Assembly: GCA_043764895.1 (NCBI GenBank)
Contig: JAYUJY010000083.1
Location: 1-64,000 of the forward strand
Reading direction: 5' to 3'
Source of the DNA: JAAFJU01 sp043764895
GTDB lineage: Bacteria > Cyanobacteriota > Cyanobacteriia > Leptolyngbyales > Leptolyngbyaceae
DNA: 64,000 nucleotides
Shown here: positions 8,123 through 17,941 of the stretch, piece by piece
How positions within the stretch are numbered: position 1 is the stretch's first letter
Layout: the number at the start of each line of letters is the position of its first letter
Notes under the pieces: model-generated
What the model saw: the letters and a program-made list of their open reading frames with translations, nothing else
Database searches by the model: none
Told to the model about the DNA's origin: nothing
Made by a program: the position numbers and the translations under genes

Positions 8123-9604
8123 TCACGGCCCACCACTCGATGACCCAAGGTCGCTCGTAGAGCATCGCCCGATCGCATCCATCAGTTCCCGCTTCAGCGC
8201 ATCTTGCACAGACTTCATCTCTCGATCGATCGTCAGATACTCCACCATCAAATCATCCGGATCCCGATGATTGACCTCCACTTCATAAGGATTTTTACAA
8301 TCCAAATTATAATTTCGCGCCGCAATCTCCTTCACCGAAACCTTCCACGCATACTCACTCTTTTTGCGTTTTCCCCACCACTTCTTCTCCCGCTCAAACT
8401 CCCCAATCGTCAACGGCTTCGATCGAGAATAGGACTTATACCCCACCGGATAAGGATGCTCAAAAAACCAAACATCTTTCGTCACCTCCCCCTTCTCAAA
8501 AAACAAAATATTGGTATTAATACTCGTGTATGGGCTAAACACACCTTTTGGAAGACGCACGATCGTATGCAAATTAAACGTCTCCAGCAACTCCCGCTTA
8601 AGCGTAGTCTTCACCCCTTCCCCAAATAGGAATCCATCCGGCAACACCACCGCCGATCGGCCACCCGGCTTAAGCAAATGCATAATCAACGCCATAAACA
8701 AATCCGCTGTTTCTCGGGTTTGATAGCGTTTTGGAAAATTGCTCTCAATGCCATCCTCCTCCACTCCACCAAACGGAGGATTTGTAATAATCACATCCAC
8801 CCGATCCCTCGGACCATAACTAATCAAAGGACGACTTAACGTATTATCATGGCGAATATTGCTCGGTACATCAATCCCATGCAACATCACATTTGTCATC
8901 GCTAGCATATGCGGCAGCGGCTTCTTTTCGATTCCAGTAATATTGATTTCTAAAGTTTTTCGATCGTCCACCGTCTTAAGCTGCGGTTTCAAATACTCAA
9001 TCACATTCGTCAAAAATCCTCCCGTCCCACAAGCCGGATCAAGAATCTTCTCCCCCAGCTTCGGATCAAGAACATCCACCATAAACTGCGTCACAGCACG
9101 CGGCGTATAGTACTCCCCCGCATTCCCCGCCGACTGCAAATCCGCCAAAATCTTCTCGTAAATATCATTAAAAAGGTGTCGATCGGTCGATGAATTAAAA
9201 TCCACATTAGATTCAATACTATTAACCACCTGCCGCAGAAGCGTCCCCGATTTCATATAATTATAAGCATCCTCAAATACCGCCCCCACAACCTTCCCAT
9301 GACTTGAAACTCCAGCCGTAATCGCCAAGTTCTTCAACACCGGAAACAGATTGTTATTCACAAAATCAATCAATTCCTCCCCCGTCATTCCTTCCGCACC
9401 CTTCGCCCAATTCGACCAGCGAAACTCCTTCGGCAACGGCGACTTATAATCCTTAATCGTCAATTCCCATTCCTGTTCCCGATCGTCAAAAATCTTCAGA
9501 AACAACAACCAAACAATCTGACTAATCCGCTGAGCATCCCCATCCACCCCGACATCCTTCCGCATGATGTCCTGAATGCTTTTAACCAATGTTCCGATCG
9601 CCAT
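8123..9604 (-). CDS. hsdM: Type I restriction-modification N6-adenine methyltransferase HsdM
   Basis: The 493-residue subunit methylates adenine in the target set by HsdS. The N-terminal helical domain (LVKSIQDIMRKDVGVDGDAQRISQIVWLLF) is followed by the SAM-binding motif LDPACGTGGFL and the catalytic NPPFGG. It uses ATG 9604. It lies 90 bp downstream of hsdR and 68 bp upstream of the mazE-like gene on the same strand. Length and both motifs are intact, so the methylase should be active. Confidence 0.95.
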   Translation of the reverse strand: MAIGTLVKSIQDIMRKDVGVDGDAQRISQIVWLLFLKIFDDREQEWELTIKDYKSPLPKEFRWSNWAKGAEGMTGEELIDFVNNNLFPVLKNLAITAGVSSHGKVVGAVFEDAYNYMKSGTLLRQVVNSIESNVDFNSSTDRHLFNDIYEKILADLQSAGNAGEYYTPRAVTQFMVDVLDPKLGEKILDPACGTGGFLTNVIEYLKPQLKTVDDRKTLEINITGIEKKPLPHMLAMTNVMLHGIDVPSNIRHDNTLSRPLISYGPRDRVDVIITNPPFGGVEEDGIESNFPKRYQTRETADLFMALIMHLLKPGGRSAVVLPDGFLFGEGVKTTLKRELLETFNLHTIVRLPKGVFSPYTSINTNILFFEKGEVTKDVWFFEHPYPVGYKSYSRSKPLTIGEFEREKKWWGKRKKSEYAWKVSVKEIAARNYNLDCKNPYEVEVNHRDPDDLMVEYLTIDREMKSVQDALKRELMDAIGRCSTSDLGSSSGGP

Positions 9605-9642
9605 AACTTAAATCTCAGCTTTCCGAGTTATACAAAATCATC

Positions 9643-9675
9643 TTGCTCCCCCAGAATTGGGGGCCGGGGGGCGGT
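9643..9675. repeat. Short C/G-rich inverted repeat between hsdR and hsdM
   Basis: CCCCCA and TGGGGG form a 6-bp stem around GAAT, followed by a further G-rich run. This motif is a common interspersed palindrome in cyanobacterial intergenic DNA. It might attenuate transcription between hsdR and hsdM, but no T-run follows it in the direction of the genes. Confidence 0.35.
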
Positions 9676-9693
9676 TCGCCAGTGAATTGGGCA

Positions 9694-12066
9694 TTACGCG
9701 CTATAGAGCGACTGTTTCAATTCCCGCACCGCCTGCTGATAGCCATCCTTCCCCCCAAAGGAACGAATAATTTCGATCGGCGTCCCAAATTCCGAAAACG
9801 GCACCACAGTCAAAACCTGAGTTTCCTCAATCTCTCCCACACCGCCCTCCGCATACTTATCTAGCAGCGCCTCCAGAACCCGCCGAGCCTGATCGCCATA
9901 TTTCGTGAAGTAATCCCGCTTCTTCACTTGGTCCGCCCGTTCCCGACGAGTCAACGGTGGCTGACCCCAGACAACATGGCACAACAAATCAAACGGGTCA
10001 CAATCCTTCCCAACTTCAGCAGCCAGCGCTTCAAAGAATACACCTTGATTGGCCAACTCATCCACGATCGCCTGTTTCTTTTCCCCATCACTCCAATGCC
10101 GCAAGAACTCATCCAACGTCGCAAAGTCCTTCGTCAAAGCATTTCGCGTATAATCCTTCAGCGATTGCGTCACCAGTTTCCCATTCGCATCAAAATACTG
10201 AACTCGCTCCGCCGCCACCGTCACCTCCACATTCGCCACCACATACCGCCGCACCCCAGGCACGTATTCCGCATCCGGTTCATGCATCCCCCCAAAGTCT
10301 GGATTGGGCTGAGGATACCGATCGTCCGGCTCCACGTCCGTCTCCAACTCTTCCACAACATCCGGCGGCACAGGCGAATCATCCAAATCCTTCGGTTCGT
10401 AAACCTGCACCGGATCGCCATCAAAATCCGGATCAGCAAATAACTCCGTCGCCTTCTTAAAATCAATAATCGTAAAATAAAACTTGTCATAGTCCGCATT
10501 AATTCGCGTCCCACGCCCAATAATCTGCTTAAACTCCGTCATCGACTGAATCATCTGATCCAACACAATCAACTTACAAGTCTGAGCATCCACCCCCGTC
10601 GTCATCAACTTAGAAGTCGTCGCAATCACTGGATACTTGGACTCAGGAAAAATAAAATTATCCAATTCCGCCTTCCCTTCCTCATTATCCCCCGTAATCC
10701 GCACCACATAACGAGAATTCGCCGCCGCCAAATCCCCATTCTCATTCACCAACGCCTGCCGCATCCGTTCCGCATGATCGATATTTTCACAAAACACAAT
10801 CGTCTTATCAAACCGATTGGTCTGCCGTAAAAACTCACTAATCTTCCGCGCCACCAACTTCGTCCGCTCCTCCAACACCAACGTCTTCTCAAAATCCCGT
10901 TGATTATAAATCCGATCGTCAATCTCCTGACCATACTTATCCACCATTCCCTTACTCGGACGCCACCCCGACACATCCTTATCGAGATCAATCCGCACCA
11001 CCTTATAAGGCGCAAGAAACCCGTCATCAATGCCCTGCCGCAATGAATAAGTATAAATCGGCTCCCCAAAATAATCCGTATTAGAAATATTCTTCGTCTC
11101 CTTCGGTGTCGCCGTCAGCCCGATCTGAGTCGCCGACGAAAAATACTCCAAAATCTCCCGCCAAGCCGAATCCTCCGCCGCACTCCCCCGATGACACTCA
11201 TCAATCACAATCAAGTCAAAGAATCCCCGACTAAATTGCTTATAAATCTTCTGGTCTTCCTCATTTCCCGTCACCGCCTGATACAACGACAAATAAATCT
11301 CATAGGACTTATCCGCCTGTCTTTTCTTTATTTTCGTCATCGCCGACCCAAACGGCTTAAAGTCATTGGTCATCGTCTGATCAACCAAGATATTCCGATC
11401 GGCCAAAAACAAAATCCGTTTCTTATGTTTCGATTTCCACAATCGCCAAATGATCTGAAACGCTGTAAACGTCTTCCCCGTCCCCGTCGCCATCACCAGC
11501 AACACCCGATTTTGGCCCTTCGCGATCGCCTCCATCGTCTTATCGATCGCCAACAATTGATAATAGCGCGGTGTCTTCCCACTGCCATCACTATAGTAAT
11601 CCTGCGTCATTAAAGCCTGTTGGGGTTCCGTAAGTCCGCGATGTTCCGCCCACCATTGCCACAACTGATCCGCCGATGGAAATTCATCCAATCCCAAGTC
11701 CCGTTCAATCACACCATCCGTCGCGATCGAATTATGAAATAAAAAACCATCCCCATTAGAACTAAATACAAATGGCACCTGAAGCATTTCCCCATACCCC
11801 AGCCCTTGCTGCATCCCATCACCCAACGAATGGGTATTGTCCTTCGCCTCGATAATCGCGATCGGCATATTGGGCTTATAAAACAGCACATAATCTGCCC
11901 GTTTATTTCGCGCACGAGTATGCAAATTTCCCCGCACCACAATGCGCCCATCCGTTAACGGAAACTCCTCTCGCACCTGTATCAAAATGTCCCAGCCCGC
12001 CCTCTCCAACGCCGGAGTAATATACTTCGTACAAATATCGCGTTCGGTAAGCTTCTTCTTATCCAT
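9694..12066 (-). CDS. hsdR: Type I restriction subunit HsdR (EcoEI-like)
   Basis: HsdR is the ATP-driven translocase and nuclease of the complex. The N-terminal nuclease domain shows RADYVLFYKPNMPIAIIEAK, whose D...EAK fits the PD-(D/E)XK core. The helicase part carries MATGTGKTFTAFQI (Walker A), VIDECHRGSA (DECH box) and QIIGRGTRIN (motif VI). The C-terminal 200 residues resemble the EcoEI R C-terminal domain. I prefer ATG 12066 (MDKKKLTERD); a GTG at 12093 is possible. The gene heads the hsd operon and is divergent from the small HTH gene at 12302. Confidence 0.95.
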   Translation of the reverse strand: MDKKKLTERDICTKYITPALERAGWDILIQVREEFPLTDGRIVVRGNLHTRARNKRADYVLFYKPNMPIAIIEAKDNTHSLGDGMQQGLGYGEMLQVPFVFSSNGDGFLFHNSIATDGVIERDLGLDEFPSADQLWQWWAEHRGLTEPQQALMTQDYYSDGSGKTPRYYQLLAIDKTMEAIAKGQNRVLLVMATGTGKTFTAFQIIWRLWKSKHKKRILFLADRNILVDQTMTNDFKPFGSAMTKIKKRQADKSYEIYLSLYQAVTGNEEDQKIYKQFSRGFFDLIVIDECHRGSAAEDSAWREILEYFSSATQIGLTATPKETKNISNTDYFGEPIYTYSLRQGIDDGFLAPYKVVRIDLDKDVSGWRPSKGMVDKYGQEIDDRIYNQRDFEKTLVLEERTKLVARKISEFLRQTNRFDKTIVFCENIDHAERMRQALVNENGDLAAANSRYVVRITGDNEEGKAELDNFIFPESKYPVIATTSKLMTTGVDAQTCKLIVLDQMIQSMTEFKQIIGRGTRINADYDKFYFTIIDFKKATELFADPDFDGDPVQVYEPKDLDDSPVPPDVVEELETDVEPDDRYPQPNPDFGGMHEPDAEYVPGVRRYVVANVEVTVAAERVQYFDANGKLVTQSLKDYTRNALTKDFATLDEFLRHWSDGEKKQAIVDELANQGVFFEALAAEVGKDCDPFDLLCHVVWGQPPLTRRERADQVKKRDYFTKYGDQARRVLEALLDKYAEGGVGEIEETQVLTVVPFSEFGTPIEIIRSFGGKDGYQQAVRELKQSLYSA

Positions 12067-12301
12067 AACTTCAGAACTCACCCGATCCCACACGATCGTA
12101 CTAAAAAGATTAAGCTGTGTCTATTAATACATAACTTGAAAGCTCACTTTCTCAGTATAACGTTTCTTTCTCTCTAGCTGGCAAATTCTAAAACCCCCGA
12201 TCGTCCACCACCTTGCCCACCTAAGGAAACCCGATCGCCCCTCTAGAAAATCCTGCCCCATAGCCTCTACCATAAACCCCAGAGACGATCGGAGATAAAC
12301 C

Positions 12302-12625
12302 ATGGCAGACAACGACGGCTGGACCTTAAAAAACGGTAGCCTCACCGAAGGCACCGCCCAGAAGGAATACGGGATTAGCCGAGACTTCATCATTCAAGGC
12401 ATCCGCGCGGGTCAACTGGACTACCGAGAAGTCTCAATGTATGGCAACCCGTGCATCAAACTATTAAGATGTCAGCTTGAGCGATACATCACCGCAGAAC
12501 TCGGCGAACAATACCTCAAAACGCAGAAATCCCAAGACGAACTCCGCAAAATCAAAAACGGGATTAACAGCCTCAAACGAAAACTTACCGCACTCGAAAA
12601 ACGCAAAAAAGAACTTGAGTCTTAA
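12302..12625 (+). CDS. Small HTH/coiled-coil hypothetical protein divergent from hsdR
   Basis: The 107-residue protein has an N-terminal half (LTEGTAQKEYGISRDFIIQGIRAGQLDYREVSMYGNPCIKLLR) that reads like an excisionase- or MerR-type winged helix: a helix-turn-helix followed by a wing with YGNPCIKLLR. The C-terminal 45 residues are a charged coiled coil (KSQDELRKIKNGINSLKRKLTALEKRKKELES). It starts 235 bp from hsdR, head to head, so it could regulate the hsd operon. That role is inference. Similar small proteins are widespread in cyanobacteria without assigned function. Confidence 0.75.
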   Translation: MADNDGWTLKNGSLTEGTAQKEYGISRDFIIQGIRAGQLDYREVSMYGNPCIKLLRCQLERYITAELGEQYLKTQKSQDELRKIKNGINSLKRKLTALEKRKKELES

Positions 12626-12700
12626 CGATCGCCCACCCAGCCCCATGCAAAAGGAAAACCGATCGAAGACGATCGTCCAAGGTCAAAGCCCCTTAGCAAG
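12626..12700. repeat. Imperfect repeat R1 flanking the second MazEF pair
   Basis: The stretch ACGATCGCCCAC, CAGCCC, AAAAGGAAA and ACGATCGTC in this order recurs at 13324-13385 on the other side of the MazEF pair in the same orientation, with gaps. It begins at the stop codon of the 12302 gene. Confidence 0.4.
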
Positions 12701-12718
12701 AGCCGATTGACCTTCCCT

Positions 12719-13048
12719 CTAAAACTGCGGTTTAACCCGTGAATCCCAAACCGCTTTCACCAGAGCTGCATCAGAAGATCCAATTCTTCCAACTTGTCCC
12801 AACAACAACGATCGTTCCAAACAATCCAACCTCGACAGCCGAACCGTCGAAGCCACTCGAAGCCCACTTCCTGCCCAATCTCCTAACTCAATATCCATCG
12901 GCGATCGAGGTCTCGCAGAAGTCACAGCCGCAACCACCACATCTTGTCCATCTAACCAAAGCACTAATACAGGACGTTTTTTAGAACCTACACCACCCGT
13001 AAATGGAATCTCCGCAATCCAAAATTCACCCGGCAAGATAATCATCAT
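12719..13048 (-). CDS. PemK/MazF-like toxin, second locus
   Basis: The frame contains ILPGEFWIAEIPFTGGVGSKKRPVLVLW, which aligns with the start and the KxRP block of PemK/MazF-like toxins, followed by DVVVAAVTS. I start it at ATG 13048 because GAAGGA lies just upstream; a longer frame reaches 13078. It overlaps the end of the upstream antitoxin-like gene, as coupled toxin-antitoxin pairs do. The family is more divergent than the copy in the hsd operon. Confidence 0.8.
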   Translation of the reverse strand: MMIILPGEFWIAEIPFTGGVGSKKRPVLVLWLDGQDVVVAAVTSARPRSPMDIELGDWAGSGLRVASTVRLSRLDCLERSLLLGQVGRIGSSDAALVKAVWDSRVKPQF

Positions 13049-13253
13049 AGAGTCCTTCATCTTCAGGCGCATAACCATTCAAAAAAGCATCATGCTGCCG
13101 GACAGGTTCCAACGGCGGCGCAATGGGTGCAGGGGCGATCGAAACTAACCAACGTCCAACCCCAATCCGATTGATAATCTCATCCGGTAAGGTTAACGTC
13201 TCACCCGACAACAGTTCGATTTCACAGGACAGGCTCACGACTTGAGTATTCAT
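13026..13253 (-). CDS. Antitoxin-like partner of the second PemK/MazF toxin
   Basis: A 75-residue protein (from ATG 13253) with ELLSGETLTLPDEIINRIGVGRWLVSIAP, compatible with a small AbrB-like swapped-hairpin domain, and an acidic tail (FLNGYAPEDEGLYDDYLAG) typical of toxin-neutralising ends. It overlaps the toxin gene by about 20 bp. Assignment is mainly by context. Confidence 0.7.
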   Translation of the reverse strand: MNTQVVSLSCEIELLSGETLTLPDEIINRIGVGRWLVSIAPAPIAPPLEPVRQHDAFLNGYAPEDEGLYDDYLAG

Positions 13254-13262
13254 AAGCTTCAA

Positions 13263-13581
13263 TAAAACTGAATTTAGTTATTGTAAGGGCTATCCCAAGA
13301 TTTGCGCTCAATCCAAACTCAAAAACGATCGCCCACTTCCCCAGCCCGAACAAAAGGAAAGACGATCGTCTCTGACAGACCAAGGCCAACGCACCCCAAT
13401 GAAGACCCGATCGAACCTATTACACCACAATGGAGGACTTCAGCAACGCCAGCAGCACTGAACCCTGGCAAATCTCACCGTAGAACAGGTGCAAGGGTTG
13501 CCACTATTGGCCTAAAATTTGTCTAGTCTTGAGATTCAATGTAATCCTAAGATGTTCCTAGAGTTGGGCGTTTTGTGATTT
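13263..13581. other. Intergenic stretch upstream of mutS, with imperfect repeat R2
   Basis: Contains the second copy of the repeat (about 13324-13385) found after the 12302 gene. The 74-codon frame at 13302 is low-complexity, proline/threonine-rich and follows repeat sequence, so I do not call it a gene. The promoter of mutS should lie in the last 100 bp. Confidence 0.5.
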
Positions 13582-16254
13582 ATGTCTCAGATTCCCTTGG
13601 ATTCTTCGTTTGAATCGCAGACGGACTCGGTGCCAGAGTTGCCCGATCGCCTCGTCAAACACGCCGTGAAGTATGCGGACCATCGATCGGTGGTGCGGGA
13701 TGACCTGACGCCCATGATGCGCCACTATGCAGACACGAAGGACCAGTATCCCCACGCGCTGCTGTTTTATCGGGTGGGCGATTTTTTTGAGACGTTTTTT
13801 CAAGATGCGGTGACGATTGCGCGCGAATTAGAACTCGTTCTGACGAGTAAAGAGGGCGGAAAGGCGATCGGGCGGGTGCCACTCGCAGGGATTCCTCATC
13901 ATTCGGTCGATCGGTATTGTGCGCAGTTGGTATTGAAGGGGTTTGCGGTGGCGCTGTGCGATCAGGTGGAAGATCCAGCGGTGGCGGTGGGACTGGTGCG
14001 GCGGGAAGTGACGCGGGTGATTACGCCGGGGACCGTGTTGGAGGAAGGAATGCTTCCGGTGCGGAAGAATAATTTTTTGGCGGCTGTGGTGATAGCGAAT
14101 TTGCATTGGGGGATTGCTTATGCGGATATTTCAACGGGCGAGTTTTATACGGCGCAGCATGTAGGCTTGGACCAGTTAAGCCATGAGTTGCAGCGATTGC
14201 AGCCAGCAGAGGTGCTGTATCCGACGAATGCGCCCGATCTCGCTCGTTTGTTGCGTCCTGGCGATCGGTCGGATCAGTTGCCGAGCTGTTTGCCGACGCA
14301 GTTTTGCTATACATTGCGGGCGCAGAGCGGGTTTGTGCAGGCGGAGGCTCGCAATCGGATTTTGAATCGGTTTGGGGTGCGATCGCTCGAAGGATTTGGG
14401 TGCGAGGATTTGCCGTTGGCGGTGCGGGCGGCGGGTGGGTTGTTGGAGTATTTGGAAAGTACGTCGGAGCGATCGTGGCAGGATTCGGTCGGCAAGCAAG
14501 TGCCATTGCAGATGCTTTCGACGTACACGTTGTCGGAGTTTTTAGTGTTGGACGGATCGACTCGGCGGAACTTGGAAATTACGCAAACGCAGCGGGATGG
14601 ATCGTTCCATGGATCGTTGTTGTGGGCGATCGATCGGACGATCACACCTATGGGTTCGCGGGCGTTGCGTCGTTGGTTGCAGCAGCCGTTGCTGGATGCG
14701 ATCGCAATCTCTGCTCGTCAGCAAACCATTCGTGAACTCGTTGATGATGGAATTTTGCGCGGGGAGATTCAGAAGTTACTCCGACAAATCTATGACCTAG
14801 AGCGTTTGGCTGGCCGTGCAGGCTCTGGAACTGCCAGTCCACGGGATTTGGTTGCCCTTGCTGATTCCTTAGAGAAGCTTCCCGTGTTGGCGGCGTTTGT
14901 GCAGGATGCGGTGTCGCCGTATTTGCGAGTGTTGCAATTGGTGCCTGTTGTGCTCACTGAAGCGGCGGCAGATGTTCGATCGTATTTGGTCGAGAAACCG
15001 CCCCTTTCGTTGTCCGATGGTGGGCTGATTCGATCGGGCATTCATGTCACGCTTGACGATCGGCGGCGTCAGGTCGAAGACGATCAGCAATGGTTAGCGA
15101 ATCTAGAAATCAGTGAACGACTCCGAACGGGAATTGCAACGCTAAAGGTAGGCTACAGTAAAAACTTTGGTTATTTCCTAAGTGTCACTCGCAGTAAAGT
15201 CGCGCAAGTCCCCGACAACTACACGCGAAAGCAGACGCTCACCAATGAAGAACGCTACATCACACCCGAACTCAAAGATTGCGAACATCGATTGCTCACA
15301 GCAAAGGAAGAATTGGGACGCATTGAGTATGAGATTTTTGCAGAGTTGCGATCGCGAGTTGGATTGCGATCTGAAGAGATTCGATCGGCTGCAAAAGCAG
15401 TCGCAGCGGCAGATGTGTTGGCTGGACTCGCCGAAGTTGCGGTGTATCAAGGCTACGCCTGCCCTGAGATGACACCGGGACGCGAGGTCGATATCCAAGA
15501 CGGAAGACATCCGGTGGTGGAGCAGTCGATTCCGGCAGGGTTCTTTGTGCCTAATTCATCCAAGCTTGGAGAATCTGCCCCGGATCTAGTGATTTTAACC
15601 GGACCCAATGCATCCGGGAAATCGTGTTATCTCAGACAAACAGGGTTGATTCAGCTACTCGCCCAGGTGGGAAGTTTTGTCCCTGCGCGATCGGCCAAAC
15701 TGGGAATCTGCGATCGGATTTTCACGCGAGTGGGTGCGGTGGATGACTTGGCCACCGGGCAATCGACCTTCATGGTGGAGATGAATGAAACAGCGAATAT
15801 TCTCAATCATGCAACCGACAAGTCATTAGTATTACTCGACGAAATTGGACGAGGAACGGCGACCTTTGATGGATTGTCTATTGCTTGGGCCGTGGCTGAA
15901 TATTTAGCAACGGACTTGCGATCGAGAACTATTTTTGCAACGCACTATCATGAACTAAACGAACTTGCATCGATTCTAAACAACGTCGCAAACTATCAGG
16001 TGATGGTGAAAGAATTGCCCGATAAAATTGTGTTTCTGCATCGGGTGCAGCCGGGAGGAGCCGATCGATCGTACGGCATTGAAGCGGGTCGGTTAGCGGG
16101 TTTGCCGACTTCGGTGATCGTGCGGGCGAAGCAGGTGATGACCCAAATTGAGAAGCATAGTAAAATTGCGGTGGGATTGCGGAAGGGTGGGGAAAAGAAG
16201 CAAGAGTCGAAGCAAGAAGCGGGAACAGAAGAGGAACAGTTGGATATATTTTAG
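13582..16254 (+). CDS. mutS: DNA mismatch repair protein MutS
   Basis: The 890-residue protein recognises mismatches. The mismatch-wedge motif of MutS1 is present in FYRVGDFFETFFQDA (F-X-E), preceded by the extended N terminus usual in cyanobacteria. The ATPase end has Walker A (TGPNASGKS, near residue 674), the STFMVEMNE block, Walker B (LVLLDEIGRGTATFDG) and the FATHYHEL switch. All key residues are in place. The C terminus ends in a charged stretch (KKQESKQEAGTEEEQ). It converges with murE. Confidence 0.97.
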   Translation: MSQIPLDSSFESQTDSVPELPDRLVKHAVKYADHRSVVRDDLTPMMRHYADTKDQYPHALLFYRVGDFFETFFQDAVTIARELELVLTSKEGGKAIGRVPLAGIPHHSVDRYCAQLVLKGFAVALCDQVEDPAVAVGLVRREVTRVITPGTVLEEGMLPVRKNNFLAAVVIANLHWGIAYADISTGEFYTAQHVGLDQLSHELQRLQPAEVLYPTNAPDLARLLRPGDRSDQLPSCLPTQFCYTLRAQSGFVQAEARNRILNRFGVRSLEGFGCEDLPLAVRAAGGLLEYLESTSERSWQDSVGKQVPLQMLSTYTLSEFLVLDGSTRRNLEITQTQRDGSFHGSLLWAIDRTITPMGSRALRRWLQQPLLDAIAISARQQTIRELVDDGILRGEIQKLLRQIYDLERLAGRAGSGTASPRDLVALADSLEKLPVLAAFVQDAVSPYLRVLQLVPVVLTEAAADVRSYLVEKPPLSLSDGGLIRSGIHVTLDDRRRQVEDDQQWLANLEISERLRTGIATLKVGYSKNFGYFLSVTRSKVAQVPDNYTRKQTLTNEERYITPELKDCEHRLLTAKEELGRIEYEIFAELRSRVGLRSEEIRSAAKAVAAADVLAGLAEVAVYQGYACPEMTPGREVDIQDGRHPVVEQSIPAGFFVPNSSKLGESAPDLVILTGPNASGKSCYLRQTGLIQLLAQVGSFVPARSAKLGICDRIFTRVGAVDDLATGQSTFMVEMNETANILNHATDKSLVLLDEIGRGTATFDGLSIAWAVAEYLATDLRSRTIFATHYHELNELASILNNVANYQVMVKELPDKIVFLHRVQPGGADRSYGIEAGRLAGLPTSVIVRAKQVMTQIEKHSKIAVGLRKGGEKKQESKQEAGTEEEQLDIF

Positions 16255-16352
16255 GGAGATTGCGATATCTTTCGGGACGGTCTGGCGTTTACGGTTAAAG
16301 AATTCAACGTTGAGGAAACCCAACATCCTCGACACTCAAACTTGTTAGCAAA

Positions 16353-16384
16353 CAGCCGCCTACATTAGATAACGCACGCGGCTG
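16353..16384. terminator. Possible bidirectional hairpin between mutS and murE
   Basis: CAGCCGC (16353-16359) pairs with GCGGCTG (16378-16384) over an 18-nt loop between convergent genes. There is no clear T-run on either side, so it is only a weak terminator candidate. Confidence 0.3.
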
Positions 16385-16397
16385 AAGGACTTCGCGA

Positions 16398-17885
16398 TTA
16401 TGAATACTTGATCGTCAACGCCGATCGGGCCTGCTCTCGATCGTCAAAGTGAATCTTCTCAGTTCCAATGATTTGATAGTCTTCATGACCCTTACCTGCA
16501 ATCAAAATACCATCGCCCGGTTTGGCAGCCAGGATTGCTTCCTGGATTGCTAGGGCGCGATCGACGTTTACAATCGGGGTAACGCTAGAGGGAATGCCCG
16601 CTAACACATCCTTGAGAATGTGATCCGGTTCTTCGGTGCGAGGATTATCGGACGTTACCACCGCAACATCAGCGAGCCTCGCCACAATTTCTCCCATCAA
16701 TGGACGTTTGGTCCGATCGCGATCGCCCCCGCAGCCGAAGACGCAGATCATCTGGCCCGAAATAAAGGGCCGTGCCGCCTTCAGCAGATTTTCCAAACTG
16801 TCCGGCGTATGCGCGTAATCCACAATGACGCTGACGTCCTGGTCCGACTGGATTTGCACCCGTTCCATGCGTCCTGGAACTCCCACAAACTCTGGAATCG
16901 CGCTCACCATTTGCTGCAAGTCTAATCCGAGTGACAATCCCGCCCCGATCGCCGCCAATAGATTTGCAATATTAAACTGTCCCACCAGCGGCGACTGAAA
17001 TGCAACGGTACCCAACGGCGTATGCAATTGACCGCTAACGCCCGTTCCGGTGTAAATCACGTCGGTGATGTGGAGATCGGCGTTTTGCGTTGTGCTGTAG
17101 GTCCAGACTTTATCAGAGGTGTTTCCGAGACGATCGATTAGTTGTTTTCCATAGGCGTCATCCAGATTGACGATCGCCCGTCCACGGAGATATTGCGGGC
17201 TAAACAGCAACGCCTTCGCCTCGAAGTAATCCGTCATGTTGTGGTGATAGTCGAGATGATCCTGGGTTAGGTTTGTGAAGACCGCCACATCATATTGACA
17301 GCTTAATACCCGTCCTTGAGCCAATGCATGGGAGCTGACCTCCATCACGCTTGTATCGCAACCCGCTTGAATCGCTTGATCGAGTTGTCGTTGCAGATCG
17401 ATCGGGAACGGCGTAGTGTGGGTGGCAATTTGTTCAAAGCCTTTCCACCGCGTGTAGAGCGTCCCGATCATCATGTGGGTTTTTCCCGCCCGATCGAGCA
17501 AAAATTCGATCAAATGCGAGGTCGTTGTTTTGCCATTGGTTCCGGTGACGCCGACCATTTTGAGCCGATCGGACGGGCGATGATAAAACGCTGCCGCTAG
17601 ACGTCCGCAGGTGATGGACATGTCCTCTACGGCGATGACTAATTGATCGACGGGTGGATGTTTTGCGATCGCATTCATTGAAACGACAGCAGCGATCGCC
17701 CCTTGAACAATAGCCCCCTGCCAAAATTCACCGCCATCCACGCGAGTTCCAGGCATTCCGATGAAGAGATAGCCCGGTTTGACCACTTGGGAATTGCTGG
17801 TGAGACCGACAACTTCAATATTAAGATGAGGGTGATCCGAGACTACGGCAATTTCGGCGGCGGCGAGGAGGTCTTTTAGCAACAT
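16398..17885 (-). CDS. murE: UDP-MurNAc-L-Ala-D-Glu:meso-diaminopimelate ligase MurE
   Basis: MurE adds the third peptide residue to the peptidoglycan precursor in the cytoplasm. The 495-residue protein has the ATP loop VGVTGTNGKTTTSHLI and the DNPR motif (VVTSDNPRTEEP), which marks meso-diaminopimelate rather than lysine specificity. Length is normal. It faces mutS and follows a glutaredoxin-like gene on the same strand, with only 56 bp between them. Confidence 0.96.
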   Translation of the reverse strand: MLLKDLLAAAEIAVVSDHPHLNIEVVGLTSNSQVVKPGYLFIGMPGTRVDGGEFWQGAIVQGAIAAVVSMNAIAKHPPVDQLVIAVEDMSITCGRLAAAFYHRPSDRLKMVGVTGTNGKTTTSHLIEFLLDRAGKTHMMIGTLYTRWKGFEQIATHTTPFPIDLQRQLDQAIQAGCDTSVMEVSSHALAQGRVLSCQYDVAVFTNLTQDHLDYHHNMTDYFEAKALLFSPQYLRGRAIVNLDDAYGKQLIDRLGNTSDKVWTYSTTQNADLHITDVIYTGTGVSGQLHTPLGTVAFQSPLVGQFNIANLLAAIGAGLSLGLDLQQMVSAIPEFVGVPGRMERVQIQSDQDVSVIVDYAHTPDSLENLLKAARPFISGQMICVFGCGGDRDRTKRPLMGEIVARLADVAVVTSDNPRTEEPDHILKDVLAGIPSSVTPIVNVDRALAIQEAILAAKPGDGILIAGKGHEDYQIIGTEKIHFDDREQARSALTIKYS

Positions 17886-17941
17886 GATCGGTCATTCCTT
17901 TACGCGTTGGACTTTAGGCTAATTACAGTTTACAGATGATG

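Noticed and set aside
9928..10460. Long + strand frames opposite hsdR
   Set aside because: Antisense shadows of hsdR with biased His/Pro/Arg composition, no ribosome site and no family resemblance.
13302..13526. 74-codon frame upstream of mutS
   Set aside because: Low-complexity, no ribosome site, runs through repeat R2; not supported as a gene.
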